Shown: in pieces, positions 20,039-30,642 of the stretch
How positions within the stretch are numbered: position 1 is the first letter of the stretch
How the letters are laid out: each line of letters opens with the position of its first letter
From: Harmothoe impar
Taxonomy: Eukaryota > Annelida > Polychaeta > Phyllodocida > Polynoidae
NCBI GenBank assembly: GCA_947462335.1
Contig: OX381709.1
Coordinates: 84,072,622 to 84,136,621, forward strand
DNA length: 64,000 nucleotides
Reading direction: 5' to 3'
Made by a program: the position numbers and the translations under genes
Notes under the pieces: generated by a model
The model's input: only the letters and a program-made list of their open reading frames with translations
Told to the model about the DNA's origin: nothing
Databases searched by the model: none

Positions 20039-20331
20039 ATATGAGGTACGTCCCTACTGCATGTTCAGTATGCTTCTGTACATGGCTCCTTGCTCTCTAT
20101 TCCCCATTTGATCATTTATTTTCTATTCCTTTCTCCCTTGACTGCCTGATAAGCCATCCAGCCAGTCCCGGACGGTAAGGGTGGATAAGGGACTGCACTG
20201 GTGTAGTAGAAGACTGATAGAGGCAAAGCCCCAGCTCTGGTGGTATCTAGCGCAGTACCAGCGAGTTACTTGCCTGGGCTGCATTCATGCATCATGACAA
20301 CCAAGGACATTGATGCACCATGCGGTCCTTG
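20039..20331. other. Spacer with a piggyBac-like MITE fragment
   Basis: 20278-20330 (GCATTCATGCATCATGACAA...) matches the interior of the TTAA-flanked family. Nothing else is recognised. Confidence 0.4.
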
Positions 20332-20659
20332 TACACTGATAATCTTAAGACTCCAGAACTTAGTGAGTACTGACTTACAAATCATGCACTAGTACCTAAC
20401 ATAGTTAGTCATTTTATGGCTACTTATACGACCAACCTAGGTTGCTTAATACTGTCACGTTGGGCAGTACTGACTAGCTCCCCTTAGTTGTTTCGATTTT
20501 AAGGAGAATCAAGTCCTTTTGAGTAAGGCATTAGTCATATATTAATTTGCCTCAGTAATTTTTGAATATCAGTTTTGTCAGTACTGCCTAATGCCCCAAT
20601 GACTAATCCTGGGATAGCCACTACAGACTAAGTCTTGGAGCATTCAGGTTATCAGTGCA
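20332..20659. mobile_element. CTACACTGATAATC-type MITE I1, about 328 bp
   Basis: The ends are TACACTGATAATCTTAAGAC and the inverted GGTTATCAGTGCA. The interior has ACCTAGGTTG / CTAACCTAGTTAG words shared with 34025-34378, 52506-53640 and 63667-63771. Confidence 0.7.
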
Positions 20660-20819
20660 GGTGGTGGGGTGGGGGGGGGGCGTGTACTGGTGTAGTAGAA
20701 GACTGATAGAGGCAAAGCCTCGTCTATGGTGGTATTCAGTGCATAGACCCCCGCTCCCTCCCCAAGCTTCTCCAAGAACAACCCAATGAGACTGTTGCTG
20801 TCTCCTCCGTGACTAGCCA

Positions 20820-21050
20820 TGCCACCTCTCACCTCACCCCCCTTCCCTTCCCTCCCCTCCCCTCCCCTCCCCTCCCCTCCCCTCCCCTCCCCTCCCCTCC
20901 CCTTCCCTCCTGTCCCCTCCCCTCACCTCCCCTCAACTGCCCTCCCCTCCCCTCAACTCCCCTCCCCTCCCCTACCCTCACCTCCCCTCAACTGCCCTCC
21001 CCTCCCCTCAACTCCCCTCCCCTACCCTCCCCTTCCCTCCCCTCCCCTTC
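20820..21050. repeat. (CCCCT)n polypyrimidine microsatellite
   Basis: Regular CTCCC pentamers with CAACTGCC interruptions in its right half. It reads open in all forward frames, as expected for a pentamer repeat. Confidence 0.95.
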
Positions 21051-21055
21051 ATGCA

Positions 21056-21654
21056 TCATGAATATTGGGGCCATTTCATAAACTATACTATACACTATAC
21101 AAAAATGGCAAACACTATACACTGTAGAAAAATGGCAAATATGTCCAATTCTATATTCTGACGATTTCATGTTGTGAAAGAAATTTTACTATAGAAGTCG
21201 TCAAACAGGTTTCGTCCCGTCACCAGTTCCCTACAACTATGTCAGTTGTTCTGAATGGGCCTCCAGGTATGATGAAGTGCTATTCGAAAATGACTGAGGC
21301 AAAAAAACATATAACATAATATGAGTTGGTTAGTTCCTGACAATATTACTAACCTAGGTTGGTTGCACAGGGAGCCATAAAATGACTAAGGTTAGGTGCT
21401 ATTTTACATGTAACGATAAATTGGTTAGCCAGCACTGACGAAGTTCAGGAGGCTCATTCAGAACAACTGACGTGATCGTAGGGAACTGGTGACGTGATGA
21501 AACCTGTTAGACGACCACTAGTAAAATTTCTTTCACAAGATGAAAAAGTGAGAAAATTGAATTGGACATATTTGCCATTTTTCTACAGTGTATAGTGTTT
21601 GCCATTTTTGTATAATGTATAGTATAGTTTATGAAATGGCCCCAATATTCATTT
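21056..21654. mobile_element. Long-TIR MITE J, about 600 bp
   Basis: The arms start GAATATTGGGGCCATTTCAT and are about 200 bp each (21056-21255 and 21447-21654, inverted). The middle (21265-21440) is a piece of the CTACACTGA family in reverse. No ORF. Confidence 0.75.
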
Positions 21655-21776
21655 GACTACCACTTGGGATCCACACATTTGCCAAGGTCGCCAACACAAA
21701 ATATAACTCTAGTGAGACCCTTTGACGAAAATCCAATTATGACGACTGACGAGTCTGTTCTGAATGAGCCTCCTGG
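21446..21776. mobile_element. AGGAGGCTCATTCAGAACA-type MITE K1
   Basis: Ends AGGAGGCTCATTCAGAACA and TGTTCTGAATGAGCCTCCT are exact complements. It overlaps the right arm of J, so one of the two was built on the other. A diverged copy is at 50639-50859. Confidence 0.7.
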
Positions 21777-23028
21777 AGCCTAAAAATTGTCAGTGCAGGC
21801 CTCTAGTATGGCGGTGGCCATAGTCTAGATGCATGAGTGTAATAGTACTTAACCTACAGACTAAGGGCCTAAAATTCAAGATTGTCAGTGCAGAGCTCTA
21901 GTGGGGCGGTGGCGGCTGTCTAGATGCATGTAGCCGATAGAGCAGGGAGCAGATATTTAAAGCGAATCGTGGAATATTCCACTGGTATTCAAATGAAACG
22001 CCGACCCCGGCCACTATATCACCGTCTAGTGGGGTGGGTAGGTGGTGGCAGTGGTAGAGGGGTGGGGGAGGGGTGGACTCTATACTAGGGGATAGCCTTT
22101 TAAGGGAATAGCACCTATTTCCAGGATTTGCTACAGCCCTATGCTGTAAAGTGTGAAACCAGAATTACATCCTTGTAATGTTAACCAATAGTAGATCCTA
22201 CTGCCCATTGTGCATAGTAGAAATATATTTACTGTAAAACTAACGTATATTCAACACTCCGCTATATTAGCCTCTACCAGAGTGATTCCAATCGTATCAG
22301 AATCATCCAAATGCAGTGTACCCCTCAGTTTGTACTGTAGGATAATCGTAGGGATGTATAGAGCAAATACTTCGCCCATTTCTGTGACAGACTATACTGC
22401 GTGGTGCTCCAGTAATGTGCCTATCATTGGTTATACAAGCGGGATATAGGATGTTAATATGTTTGGGGCATGAATCTGCACGGGGGAGGAGGTTTAGATC
22501 ACGGCGTGCACATTTATACTGTACTTTATACTGTAAAACTACAGTAGATTCTACTTCTCTGCTACATTAGCTTCTAACACTGTAGATAAGAGAATGGTAG
22601 AGATGTGGGTCAGTGGCAACCTGGGTTAGGGCCGCATTCCGCTTTACTACTCACTACCTCCTTACCACGTTAACCACGGTTAACGTGGGGTGGCCGCTGT
22701 GGAACCAAAAATATGTCCTTTTATACTGTACACCAAAAGTAGATTCTACTGCCCATGTACACTATAGCTAATACCTAAAATACAGTAGCTTCCCCCCGCT
22801 CAGCTACATTGACTTCTAACAGTGTACACGGATAGGACTGTGTTCAGAGGTGTGGGTCAAGCACAACCTGGGTTAGAGCCACATTCCGCTACACTCCTTA
22901 CTACATACCACCACGTTAACCACTGACTCCCCACGCCCGGCGGGCAGAGAGCTCCTGGCCGTGTGGTGAGTGGTGTGGAGAGGGAAGGGGGTACTCAGCA
23001 TAGGAATCGGTACCTACTGCAGTAGGAT
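21777..23028. other. Noncoding sequence with a direct duplication
   Basis: About 22540-22680 and 22780-22925 are related direct copies (CTACATTAGCTTCTAACACTG, AACCTGGGTTAG.GCC, CCACGTTAACCAC). A near-palindrome CCACGTTAACCACGGTTAACGTGG-type lies near 22665-22688. No gene is recognised. Confidence 0.45.
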
Positions 23029-23130
23029 GTGTCTCACGAGTTCTGGCCAATGTGAACGTCTTTGACTGGGTGCCATCTTTGACTGGGTGCCATCTTTGAC
23101 CGGGTGCTAACGTTGACCAAGTAATTGTAA
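23029..23130. mobile_element. Fragment of the GTGTCTCAC MITE with 17-bp subterminal repeats
   Basis: GTGTCTCACGAGTTCTGGCC, then three TTTGACTGGGTGCCATC-type 17-mers. It matches the left end of 59492-59805; the right end is not found nearby. Confidence 0.65.
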
Positions 23131-23256
23131 TTCAAAACTAGAATACTGTCAAACGTAAGAAGGCTCCTGTGGGCTGTCATCTGAATTCTCAGAAAACAGC
23201 AGCCTGTGAAAACAATACATATTTTCAGGAGGCTGTCAAATAAAATGAACAGCTGC

Positions 23257-23393
23257 CCCAGTTAACAAGAAAACGTTATTTTATGTCAAAATAACGCTTT
23301 AAAACTTGAGATAACGTCATGACATAGTAAGGACCCTAAGAGAAACGTTATATAACGTTGTAAGATGTTGTATAACGTTTTTTGTTCACAGGA
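23257..23393 (+). mobile_element. Short CGTT-family MITE (degraded right end)
   Basis: CCCAGTTAACAAGAAAACG ... TTTTTTGTTCACAGG, with CGTT words and the AAGGACCCTAAGAG middle. Confidence 0.75.
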
Positions 23394-23613
23394 GTGCCTG
23401 TAGTTTTGGAGTTCGTCCATACACCCAAAGAGCCAGTAACCCCCCGCCCCGCCCGATGCAGGCCATGTAGTGGAGTCTTGTGTCAGTGTGGTGGTGGGGG
23501 GGGGGGGTTAGCTCAGCTCGTGTCAGAGGGTCACATACATACATATGTATCACATATTCAACTATCCCACTATATCTTAGTACGTTCCAAGCTATATATG
23601 CTTCCAGAGCAGA

Positions 23614-23762
23614 CCCAGCAAACAAATAACGTTATACACCATTTTATAACGTTATATAACGTTATATGTCAACGTTTTTCTAAGGCTCTTTAGTATGACA
23701 TAACGTTATGTAAAATTTACAACGTTATTTTGACGTCAAATAATTTTTTTTTGTTAGCTGGG
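23614..23762 (-). mobile_element. Short CGTT-family MITE, GA target duplication
   Basis: CCCAGCAAACAAATAACG ... TTTTTGTTAGCTGGG, flanked by GA (23612-23613 and 23763-23764). It contains the GTTATATGTCAACG stretch that is the insertion site of element 2 in the paralogue at 8393. Confidence 0.85.
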
Positions 23763-24060
23763 GAGTCTCTATCTGCCTCTCTCTCCCTGTCCCTGTCCCT
23801 GTCTTTCTGTCTCCCCCCTTTCTTTATCCGTCCCTGTCTGTATCTTACTCCCCTGCTCTGCCTCTCTCATGTCCTGTCCCTGTCTGTCTGTGCCTCTATT
23901 CATGTCTCTTTCTGTCTCTCTGCCACTTTCTTTGTATCTCTCTCTATATATTTATCTATATCAATCTATCTATATCTATGTATATAGAGAGACGGTCAGA
24001 TAGACAGAGAGAACACGAGAGAGACAGCAAGACAGACAGACAGACAGATAGACAGAAGGT
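23763..24060. repeat. CTCTCTGTCCC and (TATC/GACA)n simple sequence
   Basis: C/T-rich repeats switch to ATATCTATC around 23940 and to purine-rich GACAGACAGA at 24000-24058. Confidence 0.9.
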
Positions 24061-24221
24061 GTGATGGTTGAGGGAACGCCCTATGTTGTTAAGCCGCTCG
24101 CTGGCACGTCACGGATATAATACCACCACCTACATTACTACTGTATTACCTCTATATTATCCCAGGCTATACAACCTCTATATCATTAACCGTCTGAATA
24201 ACCCACGTGCCATGCTCTCAG

Positions 24222-24306
24222 ATTACCAGGATTTCCCTCAGCATAGAGCAGGGGGTGGTTGATGTCACTGACCCAGCCGCCATGTGGTGGTATATGGGCA
24301 TGGCCA
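24222..24306 (+). repeat. 85-bp repeat flanking the LINE-bearing MITE, left copy
   Basis: ATTACCAGGATTTCCCTCAGCATAG... to ATGGGCATGGCCA recurs at 27782-27866 with about ten differences. The left copy is separated from the MITE by about 75 bp of CT-rich sequence; the right copy abuts it. Confidence 0.75.
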
Positions 24307-24380
24307 CTTCTCCTTTTTTTTTTATCTGACTCTCCGTCTGCCTCTGTCTGTATTTGTCTGTACCTTTCTCTCCTGTTCAT

Positions 24381-24619
24381 TTGTTTCAGGTAACCCGACC
24401 GACCCTATCAAAACAGGGCCGACCCTACTTTTTTATGCGATTTTGAAGACATTTGTATATTTTTTTTTTTTTTTGGGTCAATACTAGGTTTACAAAAAAT
24501 TTGGAAAAACCTTCCCATTTTTACACTTTTTTTTGGTTCAATTTAAGGGTATCAAAGAGGGGCTGTGCAAATAAAATCTAACCTAATGACCCTAGATTTC
24601 TGCCCATGCTACCTGAAAC
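24381..24619. mobile_element. Harbinger-type MITE T3, left part, interrupted by the LINE
   Basis: TTTGTTTCAGGTAACCCGACC ... TGCCCATGCTACCTGAAAC. The last about 22 bp (AACAAATTTTTCATTTGGCC) lie after the LINE at 27759-27780. Confidence 0.8.
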
Positions 24620-27600
24620 GGGAGGATTATTGATTTATATCAAAGAGAAATATGCTGTCCTACAAGAAGACTTTTTGCCAAATATAAGTACCAAGGACAT
24701 GGAATTAACTTCTGTTATTATAAAAAGGGAGAAGGCTAAAAACATATTGATCATTAATATCTATAGACCACCACAAGGGGATCTTAATGTTTTCTGGACA
24801 ACAATGAAACATGTAATATCAAATATTCCACACATCAACAGATTTGAGCTATTCATCATGGGAGATATGAACATTAACATGTTAGACTTTGCCTCTGAAT
24901 ATGTTAGTGACTTTAAGTTAGGCATGATGGGTAATGGATTACTAAATGTCATTGATTGTCCTACACGGTATGCTGAGAACGACACCTGCCTAGATTTGAT
25001 ATTTACAAACTGTGACACAATTGAGAAATCTGGATGTGTTGAGTTTGGTCGTAGTGATCATGAAATGGTTTATGCTACCTCGACATATTATGAGGAACCA
25101 AAGTCTCCGAAAGTGGAATTCATGTGTCGTAGAATGAAAGGATACACATCTGAAAAGTTGATTAGGGGATTAAGTGCATTTAACTGGAAAAGGTTCTATG
25201 CCTGTAGAGATGTTGACAATTTATGGCAAGTTATGTTTAACCGAATCACACATGTAATGGATTCTATTTGTCCGTTTGTCAAATACAAGGTCAAAAAAGA
25301 GAGAGACCCATGGGTGACTCCAGAAAGGATAAGTGATATTAAGGAAAAGGATAGAGCATTAAGTAAGGCTAAAAAATCCAAAGACGCGCAGAGAATCAAG
25401 ATTGCCAAGGCTGATAGAAACAGGGTGTCTAGAGAAGGGTATAAATGTAAGAGGGAATTTGTTTTAAAACTGCTGGAGGAACACAAAAACGATCCCAAGC
25501 AATTTTGGTATGAGCTAAATAAAGTAATGCCGGGCAAAAAGTCCAAGGCTATTATCAAGTTAATAGACAGAGAGACAAAGAAGATGCTTGAGGATAAAGA
25601 AGTGCCAAATTACATCAATGAATACTTCACTAATATTGGAGCTGAATTAGCTAGTGGCAATGATGATGTCTGGGTACCGGACTTTGAGAGAAGGGAAGTT
25701 AATATTGAAAACTGGAGCACGGATGAGGAGGAGGTCATGAAACTCATTAAGAGCATTAAATTACATAAAACTTCTGCCGTGGATGGACTGAGCACTAGGG
25801 TATTAAAAGATGCCTTTATATACTTGAGCGAACAAGTCACATACATTTTTCAAATGTCACTTGATACAGGTGTAGTCCCACAGAAGTGGAAGGAAGCTGT
25901 TATTATACCTATACCCAAGGATGGTAACCTGACACAAGTAGAAAATTTTAGGCCTATCTCTTTATTACCATTACCTTCAAAACTCCTAGAAAAAATAGCA
26001 CACAGAAATATCATGGACTTTTTGGATCAGGAACATATTTTAAGTGATAAACAGGGAGGCTATAGAAAAAAATGTTCAACCATTCAGACTATTGGGGAAT
26101 TAACTGATGATATACTAAGGGATAGAAACGTGGGAAAGGAAACACTAGCAGTATTTATAGACCTAAAGAAAGCTTTCGACACTGTCCACCACAAAATTCT
26201 ATTAAAAAAATGTGAAAGATATGGATTAAGGGGAAAAGTATTAACTTGGCTAACAAATTACTTAACAAATAGGAAGCAATGTACCCTAGCAAATAATGTC
26301 AAGTCACCACCCCTGTTAATTAGCTATGGAGTCCCACAAGGTTCCATTTTGGGACCCTTGCTATTTTTATTATATGTAAATGAAGTTGAGCAGATCATGC
26401 AACATGTCAAAATATTATTATATGCGGATGATACTGTGTTATACCTGTCTGGTGACTATTCGAGAGATGTAAATGGAAAAATGCAAGAAGATTTGAATAG
26501 GTACACCGATTGGTGTAAGATGAATCGCCTGACTCTGAATGCTAAGAAAACCAAATTTATGTGTTTTGCCAATACATATAAGTGGAAGGATTGTAAACTG
26601 ACTGTTAACGGGGATAAGATTTATGGGGTATCTAGCTATAAGTATCTAGGGGTTATATTAGATGAAGCACTGACATACGAGAAATTTGTAAATAATCAGC
26701 TAAGAACTACAGGTTTTAGGACGTATCAGTTGGCTAGACTAAATGCGGTAATCAACAAGCCAATCTCTATTCTACTGTATAAGACATCAATTTTGCCTAT
26801 TCTTGAATATGCGGACATATTATACGCAGGAATAAAGAAGGAGTTAAAACTGAGACTTCAAAAGGCACAAAACAGAGGTTTGAAGGTAGCTCAAAGAGCC
26901 CACTACAGAACGCCCACTTATGATGTACATGCGGAGGCTAATCTCAATATGCTATGTGATAGAGTTGAATATCACCAGATGAAAGAGGCTTATAGAACAG
27001 CGGGTTTGAATAAGTACAGGGATAACAGAAATCTAAACACCAGAGCCTGGGATGGCCCAGTACTTAAAGTACACACTCCCAACAGTGCAGCTTATACACG
27101 CAGCCTGGAGCATACAATAGCAAACCTTTGGAACAATTTGGACCCCCCAGAACGAAATTCAGAATCTCTCGACTCATTTATGTTAACACAGAAAATCAAA
27201 TTACAAATCAAAAAACCCAAGACACTACCGTATTAGACAAATATGTACCCCTCCCTCTCCCCAAAACACCAAAACTAAATTAAGTGTAAGAAACTATCAT
27301 GTGATTTATACCTGATACTCTTTCTTTTAATAATTTTTTATGTTAAAATAAGTATTTTGTTTATTAAATATTCGCCTCTGTCACCAAAATGTGTTTTCAC
27401 CTATGGTTTTCACCAACAAAAAGATTTATGAAACGGGTTTCATTATTAATGTATTGGTTGTAGTGATATGTACAACCAAATGATTACTTTGGATATATTG
27501 TGATAAGGTTATTTTCTCTGGCTGTGTGAGCCCACCTACCGTGTAAAGTTAAGCATAATTAGGTAAGGCTGCTAAATATCCAAACTACTCGAACAGAGTA

Positions 27601-27757
27601 AGAAGCAGCCGTTCTTTTTAATGTTCATCAAACTAGTATTCGAACCATGTTGTAAAGTCGTAAGAGGATTCAACAAGGACCTGGAAGTTTACTTCAATTC
27701 TAGATGTATCTGTATATATAATGATGAACATGAAATAAAGATAAATCAAAATAAAAA
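24620..27757 (+). mobile_element. 5'-truncated non-LTR retrotransposon (Jockey/CR1/L2 group)
   Basis: The body starts inside the right TIR of a Harbinger-type MITE and ends in an A-rich tail (about 27735-27757), after which the MITE end resumes. The remaining ORF is intact, and about 520 bp of 3' UTR follow with AATAAAG at about 27733. Truncation at the 5' end inside the endonuclease domain is typical of target-primed insertion. The intact ORF suggests a young insertion. Confidence 0.9.
24621..27236 (+). CDS. LINE ORF2: endonuclease (partial) plus reverse transcriptase
   Basis: This polyprotein nicks target DNA and copies its own mRNA into the nick. The reading frame is open into MITE sequence upstream (the ATG at 24606 belongs to the MITE), so the native start is missing. 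The first 150 residues are the C-terminal half of an APE-type endonuclease: GGLLIYI, NIYRPP, the GDMN motif (residue 86 counted from 24606) and SDH (150). A linker of about 200 residues follows. The reverse transcriptase then shows AVDGLS, NFRPISLLP, the FIDLKKAFD motif with its first catalytic aspartate (about 517), YGVPQGSILGPLL (about 574) and the YADD box (about 604). The C terminus has WNNLDPPERNSESLDSF, common in Jockey/CR1/Rex-type elements. No stop or frameshift interrupts it. The missing endonuclease N-terminus means this copy is probably not autonomous. Confidence 0.93.
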   Translation, partial: GGLLIYIKEKYAVLQEDFLPNISTKDMELTSVIIKREKAKNILIINIYRPPQGDLNVFWTTMKHVISNIPHINRFELFIMGDMNINMLDFASEYVSDFKLGMMGNGLLNVIDCPTRYAENDTCLDLIFTNCDTIEKSGCVEFGRSDHEMVYATSTYYEEPKSPKVEFMCRRMKGYTSEKLIRGLSAFNWKRFYACRDVDNLWQVMFNRITHVMDSICPFVKYKVKKERDPWVTPERISDIKEKDRALSKAKKSKDAQRIKIAKADRNRVSREGYKCKREFVLKLLEEHKNDPKQFWYELNKVMPGKKSKAIIKLIDRETKKMLEDKEVPNYINEYFTNIGAELASGNDDVWVPDFERREVNIENWSTDEEEVMKLIKSIKLHKTSAVDGLSTRVLKDAFIYLSEQVTYIFQMSLDTGVVPQKWKEAVIIPIPKDGNLTQVENFRPISLLPLPSKLLEKIAHRNIMDFLDQEHILSDKQGGYRKKCSTIQTIGELTDDILRDRNVGKETLAVFIDLKKAFDTVHHKILLKKCERYGLRGKVLTWLTNYLTNRKQCTLANNVKSPPLLISYGVPQGSILGPLLFLLYVNEVEQIMQHVKILLYADDTVLYLSGDYSRDVNGKMQEDLNRYTDWCKMNRLTLNAKKTKFMCFANTYKWKDCKLTVNGDKIYGVSSYKYLGVILDEALTYEKFVNNQLRTTGFRTYQLARLNAVINKPISILLYKTSILPILEYADILYAGIKKELKLRLQKAQNRGLKVAQRAHYRTPTYDVHAEANLNMLCDRVEYHQMKEAYRTAGLNKYRDNRNLNTRAWDGPVLKVHTPNSAAYTRSLEHTIANLWNNLDPPERNSESLDSFMLTQKIKLQIKKPKTLPY

Positions 27758-27758
27758 A

Positions 27759-27780
27759 AAAACAAATTTTTCATTTGGCC
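27759..27780. mobile_element. Harbinger-type MITE T3, right end after the LINE
   Basis: AACAAATTTTTCATTTGGCC continues the TIR broken at 24619. AAAC at the junction is shared, so a short target duplication is likely but overlaps the A tail. Confidence 0.7.
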
Positions 27781-27781
27781 T

Positions 27782-27866
27782 TATCAGGATTTCCCTCAGC
27801 ATACAGCAGCGGGTGGGTGATGTCACTGACCTAGCAGCCATGTGGCGGTATGGGCATGGCCAATGT
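27782..27866 (+). repeat. 85-bp repeat flanking the LINE-bearing MITE, right copy
   Basis: Matches 24222-24306 (ATTTCCCTCAGCATA ... GGGCATGGCCA). Confidence 0.75.
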
Positions 27867-27904
27867 GCTCAATAAACTACTGCCTGATACATTAGTCCCT
27901 CCAT

Positions 27905-28275
27905 AACCCATTAAGGACAGCCCAGCTAACAAAAATAACGGCAAAATAACGTTTTAAAACTTTATATAACGCTATGCCATAGTAGGGAGCCTTAGAGAAT
28001 CTCAATATAACGTTATAGAATGTTGTATGACGTTTTTCTGTTTACTTGGAGCATGTTGTTAAAAGATGGCATTGGTCGTCGGGGCTGCATTGGTGCATCA
28101 TAACTCGCCGGGGCTGCCTTGGTGCATCATGCCAACCCTCCAGAGTGTATCAGCCCCATAGGGATGACATGAAGCACGAATGAAGCCCTGGTGGGTTACT
28201 CAACATGGCTGCATTCATGCATCATGACAACCAAGGCATGATGCATTCCTTAAAGTATGCCGTCCTTAAAGGGTT
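27905..28275. mobile_element. piggyBac-like MITE D1, carrying a CGTT MITE
   Basis: The ends are ACCCATTAAGGACAG and CCGTCCTTAAAGGGTTAA. The interior has the family words CATGATGCA, CTCGCCGGGGCTGC and AACCCTCCAGAGTGTATCAG. Interrupted at 27921-28049 by a CGTT MITE. Confidence 0.75.
27921..28049 (+). mobile_element. Short CGTT-family MITE, AG target duplication
   Basis: CCCAGCTAACAAAAATAACG ... CTGTTTACTTGG, flanked by AG (27919-27920 and 28050-28051). Confidence 0.85.
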
Positions 28276-28455
28276 AAGGCTGGGTCTGCGGAGTTTAATG
28301 TATTCTAGCTGCGATGTGCTTAGTGCCAGAATAATAGTCCCATCCTGCTATATTACTGCATATTATACCTAAATACCCAACACTGCCTGCTCAGATTCCG
28401 ACATATTTGGGGAACAGGCACTGCCATTATCCGTATGTATTTGCATATTGCATTA
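28276..28455. other. Spacer with the repeat shared with 4110-4215
   Basis: 28318-28440 (GTGCCAGAATAATAGTCCCA ... ATATTTGGGGAAC) matches 4110-4215. Confidence 0.5.
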
Positions 28456-28737
28456 GGCCAAAAGAAATAAAACCTATGTTTCATGTTACATGATCTGAAC
28501 AGTTGGGATAGGTAGGTCGGATTTTTTTTTCAAAATATTATGGCCTGTTACGTACTTAGAAATTGACTCTCAAACTTCAGCATTGACTTCTCAATGACAG
28601 CCTTAACTATCAAATTGACACAGCCTAGCCCCAAAAGTATAATATTTTTCAAAAGGGGATAGAAATGTCTTAGGTCTGTCATGTTTTGCTAGGTAGGGCC
28701 GGGTAACCTGAAACACACCTTTTTTTTAAATTTGGCT
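28456..28737. mobile_element. Harbinger-type MITE T4
   Basis: TTA then GGCCAAAAGAAATAAAACC ... GGGTAACCTGAAACACACC ... TTTGGC. Diverged interior. Confidence 0.7.
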
Positions 28738-28750
28738 TCATACTACATTA

Positions 28751-29032
28751 GGCAAAAAAAAAGGTTTGTTTCAGTTCCCCGACCAACCCGATCAAAACAG
28801 GGCCGACCCTACATTATTTTGCAATTTTAAAGACGTTTTTATATTTCTACACATTTTTGGGGTCAGTATTAGGTTTACAAAGATTTTGAAAAATAATCCT
28901 CATTATTATGGTGTTTTTTTGTTCCATTTAAGGGTATCGTGGAGGGGCTGAAAAAAAGTAGAAAAATAAACCCACCGACCCTAGATTTTCTTCCCATGTT
29001 ACCTGAAACAAACCTTCTTTTTAAATTTGTCC
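28751..29032. mobile_element. Harbinger-type MITE T5, TTA target duplication
   Basis: GGCAAAAAAAAAGGTTTGTT ... GTTACCTGAAACAAACC ... TTTGTCC, flanked by TTA. Lies 13 bp from T4. Confidence 0.8.
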
Positions 29033-29738
29033 TTATGAAATTGGCCAATGGCGGATTCCACAAAAGCTGTGTCGGATAATGCGTTGTGGTATTCCGTAGC
29101 CCCATGCCTGTGTCGTGGCCCCATTCCGTTATACTACTACGTGTAATACCAATAACCATTCATTTACTGTGGCCGGCGCTATGGTGCCTCTTGGCAAGGG
29201 TTAAAACAGAGATATCTCCATATTTACTGGTTGCAATAAATGGTACCGGCCCTTCGTGCGTCATGATGCCCCTTCACAGACAAATACCACTATCGTAATC
29301 AACAATGTGAATTTTAGCAATGCAGTAGTAGGGCTCTTAGCTTAGTCACCATGGTAAGGCCACTCAAATCTGATTTCTCATCACCGAACACTGAAAAATA
29401 TGACAAGGGCGTTTTTCATTTTCAATGAGGGGCCAAAATGTATAGAAAATGTATAGAAAAAATGTAGACTGTCTGCGAACAAATTTCACACATAAGTATT
29501 TAAATGTTTATTAATTTACAGAAGTTGGAAAATGTAAGATATTCCTAGGCCACTGCATTACGGACAGTGTAAGCTTTAATTTGATACCAAATATGAGAAT
29601 ATTTTTCAATATTTAACACATTTTCCATCAAAAATGTACAAAATCAAAAAAAAGTTTTCCCCAAATCATGATTTTCATGATGCGCGCGGTGATGAGAAAC
29701 CAGCTTTTTTTTAATGGTCTTAATGGTGGAGGAACACA
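29033..29738. other. Noncoding sequence including repeat family V, copy 1
   Basis: About 29330-29720 (GTAAGGCCACTC, TTCTCATCACC, then AAGCTTTAATTTGATACCAA at 29571) recurs at about 30810-31110. No gene is recognised. Confidence 0.5.
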
Positions 29739-29887
29739 CCCAGTAAACAAATAACGTTATACACCATTTTATAACGTTATATAACGTTATATGTCAACGT
29801 TTTTCTAAGGCTCTTTAATATGAAATAACGTTATGTCAAATTTAAAACGTTATTTTGACGTAAAATAACGTATTTTTGTTAGCTGGG
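29739..29887 (-). mobile_element. Short CGTT-family MITE, CA target duplication
   Basis: CCCAGTAAACAAATAACG ... TTTTTGTTAGCTGGG, flanked by CA (29737-29738 and 29888-29889). Contains an intact equivalent of the element 2 insertion site (ATATGTCAACG). Confidence 0.9.
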
Positions 29888-30367
29888 CAGAGGGAACGTC
29901 TATAGAACCAGCTAATCTATATATGTGATTTCCTAGCAGTCCCATTCATGATTCACCAATCCCCACGTTTGGTTCACGATGCTACATTAGACAAGCTTAT
30001 GGGATAAAAACATCTCACAGCAAATTGAAAGAAATTCAGCGAATTGGCTTTTGAAAAACGTTGGTATTTTTAACCATATATAGTGTTCATACTACTAGAA
30101 AAACCGTAGCTAATTTAAGCACCGGAGTGTAACCTACTATGGCTGATATACCACTCATATATATCAATCACGCAAACATGCCTTTCAGCCACATACCTAA
30201 TTTAACCCTTTATATGAGGATGCCCCTGCCGGTCCTACCTCCCTCGTATTACACCTACCCGATATGTACCCCTGCGGGTACACACACGGACACATTTGTA
30301 TTGGCATAATCTCTGAGTAGTTATAGACCTTCGATCTGGGTGGGGTACACTGAAAAAGTAAACTTGT
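29888..30367. other. Unassigned noncoding sequence
   Basis: 29900-30120 loosely resembles the interior of the 449-bp element (compare 9830-10030: ATTCACCAATCCCCA, AACAGCAAATTGA-type words). Nothing else is seen. Confidence 0.35.
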
Positions 30368-30642
30368 CTCCAGACTCTTCTAAGTGGCTGTCATAAAATA
30401 AATGAGTTAAAGGTTGTTTAACCTATTAGGTTACCATCCCTATAACTGGTCACCAGACTCGTCTAAGTGACAAGAAAGCGGGTCTTCTAGCTGGAGTTGT
30501 CAGATAGAAGACATGTGCCAGCTCAAACTCCGATTTTTGCCAGCTCCAGATTCTATTTGTGGGATGGTAACCTGATAGGTTAGACAACATTGTCGTCATG
30601 ATACATGTTCATTTTATGACAGTCACTTAGACGAGTCTGGAG
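30368..30642. mobile_element. MITE W with CTCCAGACTC termini
   Basis: CTCCAGACTCTTCTAAGTGG and the inverted CACTTAGACGAGTCTGGAG. Inner arms have AACCTATTAGGTTACCATCCC-type words in both orientations. No clear target duplication. Confidence 0.65.

Noticed and set aside
20809..21081. Pro/Ser-rich frames of 80-90 codons
   Set aside because: (CCCCT)n microsatellite.
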